Positions 56,919 to 64,000 of a stretch of 64,000 bases of DNA are shown here, piece after piece. Source of the DNA: Agaricus subrufescens (Eukaryota; Basidiomycota; Agaricomycetes; Agaricales; Agaricaceae); the NCBI GenBank assembly GCA_029945375.1, contig CM057061.1, positions 806,001 to 870,000 of the forward strand, given 5' to 3'. Positions within the stretch are counted from its first letter, which is position 1; each line of letters starts with the position of its first letter. Made by a program: the position numbers and the translations under genes. The notes under the pieces were generated by a model, which searched no databases, had not been told where the DNA came from, and saw only the letters and a list, made by a program, of their open reading frames with translations.

Positions 56919-58190
56919 TCAGAGCGATCTCTGCTTGATTATCCGCTCCGCCTGATCCCAACGCATCCCGTCATGCCCCGCGTATCGATCATTGGGGTTT
57001 TTGTAGGTAATATATACCACACCATTCCTGAAGGTGTGATCGTTGTGTAGCTCCACAGCTGACCCAACAACAACACGAGGATCAACCTTTCCCAGTGCCA
57101 ACCTCGAAAGAAATTGAAGATGAAAGGGAATTTGTTGCATATCTTTGGGATTGGAAGCAACGGAACTTGGTATTCGTGTCCTTCCAGCATTACCCGTCGT
57201 GTCAGGTTCCGAACCGTTTCGAATAAAATCAAGTAGATCGAAATCTTCGTTATGCGTATCGATGCAGCATATAATGAAAGCCTGAACATTGGGTGGGCAT
57301 ACAGTGATGAGTGCTGAGACCGAAGATTGAAATTCTTGTGCCGATAGCTCACGCAAAAAATAACGGTCCGTGGCCGCCATGTCAAGGGCAAGATGGGTAA
57401 GCGAATGAAGGTGATAAAGTGTCCCCCCGGCCATGTGTTTGCCGAAATATATATCGAGGTGTGTGATATCACGAAATGCTCGATTACAGAATGTGATAGG
57501 ATAGTAATCGAGTTTGGATAGAGAAAGGTGACGGATGTTCGTGTAGCGGTAAGTATCTTCTTGAACCTCGTTGAACGATGTTGTACTCGATTGGTGACCC
57601 GAATCGAAAATGAAGGGTAAACCAAGATGCCAGAATTCGACACGTTCTAGGGCAGTCATTTCGCTGAACATGGGAAGGGTGGAGCCAGGGTAAACACCAA
57701 GAACAAGAGACTTGACGTCTTGGAGAGGAAGACATCCCCTCTCAGCCGAGTGTTGGCGTTTACCCTGCTGCTTTTTCCGGGTACGATATGTACGGAAAAG
57801 CTTCCCGAGGTGCCCATCTGGAAGGTGAAGGTGTTGGTATAACAGTGGCTCTACCCTGAGAAACTTAAATTCAGAGACGATGAGCATAGAACACGCTTTT
57901 TCAGCCACTGACCAACTGTTGACCTCTCGTGACACAAGAAGTAAATTCACCGCTTTAGGATCCTCCCACATAGCCATATCAAATATCGTCCTGACAATGT
58001 CCAACGGTAGATCGGAATACAGTCGTACCTCCTGTTTCGAGGGGACTGTTTGCCAGAACCAGGGGTAGTTGATGTCATGAGCCTCGATATCACTTCCTTC
58101 ACGGCCAAAGTAGTCTTGGCGATGTGGTAAAGCGGTGAGATCATATAGAGGGGTGTTTTTGGTTGGCTGAATGGCTGTTTTGTTTGCCAT
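56919..58190 (-). CDS. F-box-like protein, duplicated pair, left copy
   Basis: Exons 57913-58190 and 56919-57855 give 404 residues. N-terminus MANKTAIQPTKNTPLYDLTA, then an F-box-like bundle (LYSDLPLDIVRTIFDMAMWE, AVNLLLVSREVNSW) with the intron splitting the Trp codon before VEPLLYQHLHL, as in the three plus-strand paralogues. The 57-nt intron (donor GTCAGT, acceptor TTTCTCAG) lacks stops, so a reader of the raw frame sees a 19-residue insert. The middle has leucine-rich repeat character (NIRHLSLSKLDYY, DITHLDIYFGKH, HSLTHLALDMAA). The end has CIDTHNEDFDLLDFIRNGSE and GKVDPRVVVGSAVELH, matching the DPRV block of the other family members. SCF ligase function is inferred. Confidence 0.78.
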   Translation of the reverse strand: MANKTAIQPTKNTPLYDLTALPHRQDYFGREGSDIEAHDINYPWFWQTVPSKQEVRLYSDLPLDIVRTIFDMAMWEDPKAVNLLLVSREVNSWSVAEKACSMLIVSEFKFLRVEPLLYQHLHLPDGHLGKLFRTYRTRKKQQGKRQHSAERGCLPLQDVKSLVLGVYPGSTLPMFSEMTALERVEFWHLGLPFIFDSGHQSSTTSFNEVQEDTYRYTNIRHLSLSKLDYYPITFCNRAFRDITHLDIYFGKHMAGGTLYHLHSLTHLALDMAATDRYFLRELSAQEFQSSVSALITVCPPNVQAFIICCIDTHNEDFDLLDFIRNGSEPDTTGNAGRTRIPSSVASNPKDMQQIPFHLQFLSRLALGKVDPRVVVGSAVELHNDHTFRNGVVYITYKNPNDRYAGHDGMRWDQAERIIKQRSL

Positions 58191-58865
58191 GGTGTGGATC
58201 GAGGTCGGTAATAAAAAACCTGGTCATAAATCAAGGCTTTTATGGTAAAAAATTCGACAGCTGAGATAGATATCAACTGATGGTGTGACTCACTACGCAC
58301 TCAGTCATAATCACAGAGAAGCGATGCGCTTGTACCGAGACCCGTGACGTTTGCGTCCCGTTGCCTTGTGTACGGAGTTGTGTCAATCATAACTCTAGGA
58401 AATGGGAAAAAAAATTGAATATATGCTCTGAGGCCGTGCAAGGCGGATCTTGGTCACCCACAGGAATAACGAAAATCGAGTTGAGTGCGAATCCAGATGC
58501 GATGGACCTTCGGGAAGTGATTTGCCTTGATCCGGAATTCGGTACCTTCCAGTATCCGCTATGTAAAGTATTGAGCGGGACGAAAAAAAAAATACACGAG
58601 TGATGGTGGCTGATGTCAATTTCGGCCCAAAGTAAGTCAGGCACGCTCGAATGAAGACCGGCAGATGGTGGCACAATAGTGTAGTTATCAGCTGGTCATG
58701 CAGGTGGAGGAGTGACAAGATGCCTTTATTCATGTTTTGGACCATGGTCCCTTTGTATGTGTGTACGGTAATACTATGCCTATAATTATAGCACCGGTCT
58801 ATAGGATACTGGCGGACATGAGACAGCCAGGATGCCTTGGTGGCGGTTTAAAAGTTATTGAAAGG
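56925..58865. repeat. Tandem duplication unit, left copy (about 1.94 kb)
   Basis: Contains the left F-box-like gene and about 670 bp upstream. It is homologous along its length to the adjacent unit 58870-60810 in the same orientation. Ends are judged by eye: homology begins near the stop codon of each gene and ends at a shared TTAAAAG/TTATTGAAA segment. Confidence 0.75.
58191..58854 (-). other. Shared upstream region of the duplicated genes, left copy
   Basis: A 95-codon frame at 58387-58674 (MPPSAGLHSSVPDLLWAEID...) corresponds to a similar frame in the right copy (60333-60626), with both ending in Glu-Leu before the stop. It may be a conserved small upstream gene, or just similarity of duplicated non-coding DNA. 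Otherwise promoter sequence. Confidence 0.35.
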
Positions 58866-60144
58866 ATGGAGTCAATCTCTGCCTGATTATCCGTTCCGCC
58901 TCATCCCAACGCATCCCATCATGCCCCATCTCTCGATCATCGGGGTTCTTGTAGGTAATATATACCACGCCATTCCTGAAGGTATGATCATTGTGTAGCT
59001 CTACAGCTGACCCAACAACAACACGAGGATGAACCTTTCCCGATGCTAACCTCGAAAAAAATTGAAGTTGATGAAGAGGAATTTGCTGTATATCTCTGGG
59101 ATTAGAAGCAACGGAACTTGGTATCCGTGTCCTCCCAGCATTATCCGTCGTGTCAGGTTCCGAGCCGTTTCGAATAAAATCGAGTAGGTCGAAGTCTTCG
59201 TTGTGCGTATCGATGCAGCATATAATGAAAGCCTGAACATTGGGTGGGCATACAGTGACGAGTGCTAAGACCCAAGATTCATATTCTCGTGCAGATAGGT
59301 CAGGCAACAAATAACGGTCCCCCGCCATGTCAAGGGCAAGATGGGTAAGCGAATGAAGGTGATAAAGTGTCCCCCAGGCCATGTGTTCATTGAAATACAT
59401 ATCGAGGTGTGTGATATTACGAAACGCTCGATTGTCGAATGTCATGGAATATCGATGGAGGGATGTGCTGGATAGAGAGAGGTGACGAATGTTCTTGTAG
59501 CCCTTGTAAGTATAAGTTTCTCCGCTGAGTGCTCTTTGACTAAAGAAGTAAGTATAATCGAAAATGAAAGGTACGCCATCATGCCAGAATTCGACACGTT
59601 CCAGGCCAGTCATTTTCTTGAACATAGGAAAGGTTGGGCCATGGTACTCTCCAAGAACAAGAGTTCTGACATCTCGGAGAGGAAGAGGTCCCCTCTCAGC
59701 CGAGGGGTAGTGTTTGCTTTGGTACTTCCGCATGCGATAGGTATGGTAAAGTTTCCGGATTTGGCGCTGATCCGAAAGGTGAAGGTGTTTGTATAACAGT
59801 GGCTCAACCCTAAGAAAGCCAAATTTAGAGACGAAGAACATAGAATACGCCTTTTCAGCCACTGACCAACTTTTGACCTCTCGTGACACAAGAAGTAAAT
59901 TCACCGCTTTAGGATCCTCCCACATAGCCATATCAAATATCGTCCTGACAATGTCCAACGGTAGATCGGAATACAGTCGTACCTCCTGTTTCGAGGGGAC
60001 TGTTTGCCAGAACCAGGGGTAGTTGATGTCATAAACCTCGATATCACTTCCTTCTCGGTCAAAGTAATCTTGATGACGTGGTAAAGCGGCGAGATGAAGT
60101 AGAGGGGCGTTTTGGGATCGCTGAATGCCACTTTTCTTTGCCAT
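58855..60144 (-). CDS. F-box-like protein, duplicated pair, right copy
   Basis: Exons 59867-60144 and 58855-59809 give 410 residues. N-terminus MAKKSGIQRSQNAPLLHLAA, F-box-like bundle almost identical to the left copy (LYSDLPLDIVRTIFDMAMWE, AVNLLLVSREVKSW), and the same 57-nt stop-free intron (59810-59866) before VEPLLYKHLHL. The leucine-rich middle differs much more from the left copy, with length changes (FSQRALSGETYTYKGYKNIR against FNEVQEDTYRYTNIR). The C-terminal third is again near-identical until the last residues, where this copy ends RIIRQRLTPSFQ. The pattern fits a protein whose adaptor end is conserved while the target-binding surface changes. Confidence 0.78.
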   Translation of the reverse strand: MAKKSGIQRSQNAPLLHLAALPRHQDYFDREGSDIEVYDINYPWFWQTVPSKQEVRLYSDLPLDIVRTIFDMAMWEDPKAVNLLLVSREVKSWSVAEKAYSMFFVSKFGFLRVEPLLYKHLHLSDQRQIRKLYHTYRMRKYQSKHYPSAERGPLPLRDVRTLVLGEYHGPTFPMFKKMTGLERVEFWHDGVPFIFDYTYFFSQRALSGETYTYKGYKNIRHLSLSSTSLHRYSMTFDNRAFRNITHLDMYFNEHMAWGTLYHLHSLTHLALDMAGDRYLLPDLSAREYESWVLALVTVCPPNVQAFIICCIDTHNEDFDLLDFIRNGSEPDTTDNAGRTRIPSSVASNPRDIQQIPLHQLQFFSRLASGKVHPRVVVGSAVELHNDHTFRNGVVYITYKNPDDREMGHDGMRWDEAERIIRQRLTPSFQ

Positions 60145-60810
60145 GGTGTGGATCGATGTCGGGAATGAAAAATCTGGCCATAAACCAAGGCCTTTATAAG
60201 TTCAACAGCCGAGATATATATTAACTGGTGGCGACTCACTGGACACTCAGTCAAATTACAGAGAAGTCAATGCGTTTGTACCTGGACCTGTAACGCTTGT
60301 GCCCCGTCGCCTTGTGTACGGAGTTGCTCCAATCATAACTCTCTGGACCGAAAACCAATTGGAAATGTATGCCCTGAGGCCGTGCAAAGCAGATCTTGGT
60401 TACCCACAGGAATGATAGAAATCGAGTTCAATGCTGAGTCGCACTGTCTCAATTCGATGGACCCTCGGGAAGTAATGTGCCTTGATCCGGAATTCGGTAC
60501 CTTCCAGTGTCCGCTATGTAAGATGGCGAAAAAAAAATACGCGAGTGATCGGTGGCTGATGGCAATCTCGCCATTTCGGCCCAATAAGTCAGGCACGCTG
60601 GAATGAAGGGTGGCAGATGGTGGCACAGTGGTGTAATTATCAGCTGGTCATGCAGGTGAATGAGTGACGAGATGCCTTGATCCATGTTTTTGACAAGGTC
60701 CCTTTGTATGTGTGCGGTAATACTGTGCCTATAATTATAGCACCGGTGTATAGGATACCGGCGGGCATGGGACAGCAAGGAAGCCTTGGCAGGCGTTTTA
60801 AAGCTATTGA
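58870..60810. repeat. Tandem duplication unit, right copy (about 1.94 kb)
   Basis: Direct, head-to-tail neighbour of unit 56925-58865. It includes the right F-box-like gene and its upstream region. A segment of about 158 nt (59875-60032 against 57921-58078) is identical at every base as far as I can read, while the middle of the coding region is strongly diverged. Confidence 0.75.
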
Positions 60811-61049
60811 AAAGTTGGAGAGGAGTACGACAGCGTGAGCGGAAGGAATGCAGGACTTACGGCTTCACGTGGGAAGATGCCAAGTCCGGAGTCCAGGATC
60901 GAGTGGAGATGGAGGGAAAGGAAATATCCAGCAAATTGAGTTGGGTGCATGTACCATTGTCACTGCCATAAAAACCTCCCTCCGCCTTGACTCCCGTGTG
61001 ATCAGTGCCGCTCACCGCCCTCATTTCCTCCGACGCCTTGATCCAAGCT
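60145..61049 (-). other. Shared upstream region of the duplicated genes, right copy, and SLC35F promoter
   Basis: Up to about 60810 this matches the left copy's upstream region, including the frame at 60333-60626. From 60815 to 61049 it is unrelated and serves as the promoter/leader of the transporter gene. Confidence 0.4.
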
Positions 61050-62890
61050 ATGACGGACAGGACTTCAATGCCAGACGATGTCAAGCACGACGGGCGCAGC
61101 ATCACACCCCACTCTGTGTCCTCTCCCCAGTTCCAGAGAGCGGTCCGACCCCCAATCGAATACAGCTCTTTCTCTGCCTTTGTGACAAGCTTCGGTCGCA
61201 GGTGGAAGAGCATATGGACCAAACGATTTATCTTTTCCCTACTGGCAGGACAGGTTCTCTCGCTATGCATCACATGCACCAACGTTACGACGACTGAGCT
61301 GGTTAGTCGAGGATGGACACTTTCGACGACCCAGGGCTTTTTCCTGTCAGTCTCATTTTCACCTTCATATGGTAATCGGGCCGGTGATCGCTAACCATGC
61401 TTTTTATAGATATTTTGCGCTATTTCTTATCTATACGCCTTACACGATCTATCAATGTAAGGTCTCTCAAAAAAGCTTCTGCAAAGTATCGCTGACTAGA
61501 GCAATGGTAGATGGGTTCAAAGGATGGTTAAACGTGATTTTACGAGATGGTTGGAGGTGTACGTTACCGACTGTTCCTGGGGGCCTAGTTTTCCTATTTT
61601 GACACTGTCCACATGGTTCTAGACATTATTTTGGGTGCCTGTGATGTGGAAGGCAACTTCCTTGTCGTCAGGGTATGTGGTTCGCTGTGCCTCTTTCTCA
61701 GGCGAAACATCTAATCGTCGATCAAGGCCTATCAATACACCGATTTGCTTTCGTGTATGCTTCTAGATGCGTTAGTACCCTTCTCCCTTCGTCGTTCCTG
61801 TTGACCGAACAACAGTATAGATGGGCTATACCGGCATGTATGTTCTTCTCCTGGATATACCTTCGCCCAAAATACCACTGGACTCAAATTCTGGTATGTT
61901 TCTTCCTTGCATCTGCATGGCCCTGGCCTCATCTGCTTCTAGGGTGTCCTAATTTGTATTGGCGGACTTGGACTTCTTGTTGCCTCTGACTTTATAACCG
62001 ACAAAAACTATCCAGCACTTGCTAGAGGAAAGGGAGATGGGTTCATGATTGCTGGTGCTACACTTTACGGTTTCAGTAAGTGTGCTCAAAGTTTCGAGTA
62101 TCTCTCAATCATATGTTGACTCTACTATTAAGCCAACGCGACGGAGGAGTTTTTCGTCCGGAAGCGGCCTTTGTATGAAGTAGTTGGACAGCTCGGCATG
62201 TGGGGCTTCATTATAAATGGGATCCAAGCCTCCGGGCTGGAGTGGAAGGCTATGAGGGAAGTGCCTTGGAATGGTGGCACTAGTAGGTCCCATTTCTCCT
62301 TCACCACTACAGACGCCCAAATCTAATAATACGCTTTTAGTTGGCTTACTGGTCGCCTACACGGCTGCCATGTTTATCCTTTACACTCTTGCTCCTATAC
62401 TCTATCGGATGGCTTCCTCTACATACTATAACTTGAGCTTACTCTCCAGTGATTTCTTCGGCCTACTTTTTGGTGAGTACAAGTGACGCTCGAAGTATAT
62501 GAGTTACTAATGTGATCTTTTCAGGACTATTCCTCTACGTGTGTCTTTTGTTCGCCTTCGAATACAACATCAAAACTTACAACCTTCATAGCACTACCAC
62601 CCATACTGGTTATACTTTATTGCATTTGTCGTGATCATTTTTGGTTTGATCACCTACTTCTGGTATTCTACACGTACGTTTTTTCTGTGCCCATTCCTCT
62701 TACACGTCGAATCTCACTCTTCCATTCTATAGCGGAAGAGCAGGGAGGAAGAGTGCAGCATGTCGAAGTGCCTCACTATGTCAATGCGCGTGGCCGATCC
62801 GTTCAACCAGATCTAGAACAACCTGTGGCCAGCGGCTCGGGTGATCTGCCTGACTATAATAAAGCGATAAGTAATGACACCAGAACTTGA
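61050..62890 (+). CDS. SLC35F1/F2-type solute carrier (drug/metabolite transporter superfamily, DUF914)
   Basis: A cytosolic, Ser-rich N-terminus from ATG 61050 (MTDRTSMPDDVKHDGRSITP) leads into about ten membrane helices spread over nine or so exons: FIFSLLAGQVLSLCITCTNV, YFALFLIYTPYTIYQY, RAYQYTDLLSCMLLDAWAIP, CMFFSWIYLRPKYHWTQIL, GVLICIGGLGLLVASDF, DGFMIAGATLYGFTNATEEF, GQLGMWGFIINGIQASGLE, VGLLVAYTAAMFILYTLAPI, YYNLSLLSSDFFGLLFGLF and FIAFVVIIFGLITYFWYST. The YQYTDLLS-like and TEEFFVRKRPLYEVVGQLG segments are hallmarks of the SLC35F1/F2/F6 branch, whose substrates are mostly unknown. The C-terminus is short and hydrophilic (HVEVPHYVNARGRSVQ). In-frame upstream ATG at 61005 is an alternative start. 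Confidence 0.88.
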
Positions 62891-63387
62891 GGGCGGTGAA
62901 CTACTTTGGCCAGTTTTCCAAAGGATTATTGGAGTAACTTGATATCGTTTACAATGTGCCCGGGAAAGGTGCATTCTTACGCTCTTATACGAGTACTGTT
63001 TCTCTGTCTTGTGAAAGTATGCCCCGTTTTCTGAATTTCATGCTTTAATGGCACGGGATACTGTATTTTTTTTTCATGCTGGTAGCCGTAAGGGCACACG
63101 TCGTTCAAGGATCAACGAAGGAGTGGTTGGTTTCTGGCTTCTAATTGTGTACCGCTTCGCATACTGTAAGGCTGCCATCGGCTAATTAAGCCAGTGGGTT
63201 GAATGCCACTGAGGCTATTAAAGAACATGATTCTCGATCTACGTTGGGTTTTTCAAATACTCACAATGTGGAAGTGTACATTAGAAGATTATCTTACACA
63301 CGTCTGACAAATGGATTTGCATAGAGCTGTGAGGGAAATTACTACAGATTCTACCGAATAAATAAATATATAGGGGCAACGCAGAAA
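62891..63387. other. Convergent 3' flanks
   Basis: Between the SLC35F-type gene and the partial gene at the right edge. No gene or repeat seen. Confidence 0.5.
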
Positions 63388-64000
63388 TCAGATAGGTCGG
63401 GGTGGATTCCTGGATTGCTCTTCAATCTGTTGCTTGAGTTCTTCCTCGTGCTTCCTACGCAACTCGCGATTCTCGGCAAGCTTCTGTTATCAAACTTTGT
63501 TTAGACACATTCCAGATCAGTGATTCACAAAAGAGGGACACTCACAGTCCTTAAAGCTTCCGCTGTGGATACAAGAGTTTGAAGAGCAGCCTCACTCATA
63601 TTACTCATCTAAAAAAAAACAGTCAATATCGGATCAAAAATTAGCTGATATGCACTTACAGTTTCTGTTGCCTGCCTTCGCAGATCAGCCAAACGATCTT
63701 CCTCTTCCTGATTTCTCATCCTCTCCTTTTCCGGACTCCAACTCCAATCCGCAGGAGGAATATTGTTTATCCTCTTTGGAATATCTCTGAACGAGAAAGA
63801 GGATTCCTGTGCTTGAGGAGATCCATCTGGATTGGTGGGTGGAGGAGGATTTGGATGAGGATATTGTTGTTGGATGGCAGAGCGACGACAATGGTTCCAA
63901 GAACCACCATTATAATTCACATGGTGGCACCTGTGCCAAAATGTAGCAGCACCCGCGCCGATCGCAAACCAGATGAATCGACTTGGTCCACAGTATCCCA
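63388..64000 (-). CDS. Orphan membrane-anchored protein with coiled-coil C-terminus (5' end missing)
   Basis: The window ends inside the gene. The visible part begins with a probable transmembrane segment (GPSRFIWFAIGAGAATFWHR), a His/Cys-containing turn (CHHVNYNGGSWNHCRR), a Gln/Pro-rich stretch (QQQYPHPNPPPPTNPDG) and a charged segment (DWSWSPEKERMRNQEEED). Introns (about 63605-63660 and 63485-63545, judged from donors and frame) then link to TMSNMSEAALQTLVSTAEAL and a basic-acidic helix (NRELRRKHEEELKQQIEE). The stop is at 63388-63390. Not recognised. A single-pass, short tail-in-cytosol protein such as an organelle membrane factor is possible, but this is a guess from composition. Confidence 0.6.

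Noticed and set aside
57856..57912. Treating the 19 residues SVAEKA... as part of the F-box-like protein
   Set aside because: Good donor and acceptor sites, and the other paralogues have an intron at exactly this Trp codon; kept only as a possible retention event.
1..64000. CRISPR array, prophage, insertion sequence or intact retrotransposon
   Set aside because: No regularly spaced repeats, no reverse transcriptase, integrase or transposase motifs; the gene structures are eukaryotic with spliceosomal introns.

Overview
The window is ordinary nuclear DNA of a filamentous basidiomycete, most likely an Agaricomycete. The evidence is dense short introns of about 48-75 nt with GT...AG ends, compact gene spacing, basidiomycete-type versions of conserved proteins (Mpe1, Reg1-like PP1 regulator, Kei1, pericentrin-type Pcp1), and several paralogous F-box-like genes of the kind expanded in Agaricomycetes. 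No plasmid, phage, CRISPR array, rRNA or convincing tRNA is present, and no intact transposon was seen. Layout from left to right: the 3' end of an Mpe1-type mRNA cleavage/polyadenylation factor (1-1208); a Vps5/SNX1 retromer sorting nexin (minus, 1535-3614); an allantoate/nicotinate-type MFS permease (5537-8060); HMG-CoA synthase (9780-11400); an RNase P/MRP Rpp40-like subunit (11580-13489); an orphan low-complexity protein (minus, 14075-15040) divergent from a VPS9-CUE Rab5 exchange factor (15187-17866); and a large Reg1-like PP1 regulator (minus, 19549-22921). A gene-poor 2.5 kb follows, then three tandem F-box-like paralogues (25486-29872) with a decayed fourth copy. Next come the ribosome biogenesis factor RPF1 (minus) divergent from a Ytp1-like membrane protein, a coiled-coil orphan (minus, 34763-36814), a very long pericentrin-type spindle pole body protein (minus, 37360-42806), a small heat shock protein (43502-44070), a PQ-loop membrane protein (45721-46949), and an intronless orphan of 441 residues. 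These are followed by a methionine-R-sulfoxide reductase MsrB (minus), a class II eIF4E (minus) divergent from the IPC synthase subunit Kei1, a UPF0662/DUF2408 protein (minus) divergent from a small coiled-coil protein, tropomyosin (55804-56459), a head-to-tail duplicated pair of F-box-like genes (minus, 56919-60144), an SLC35F-type transporter (61050-62890), and the 3' end of an orphan membrane-anchored protein at the right edge. The genes do not form an operon or a biosynthetic cluster; most are housekeeping genes of RNA processing, endosome traffic, sterol and sphingolipid synthesis, cytoskeleton and translation. Several gene pairs share short divergent promoters: RPF1/Ytp1-like (about 140 bp), eIF4E/Kei1 (about 80 bp), UPF0662/coiled-coil (about 120 bp) and the orphan/VPS9 pair (about 150 bp). 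The accessory component is the F-box-like family. Five intact genes and one remnant share a conserved phase-2 intron immediately after the F-box-like helix bundle, and the duplicated pair shows mosaic divergence, with a near-identical adaptor end and a diverged middle. I see no clearly undescribed system; this family is the most interesting material.
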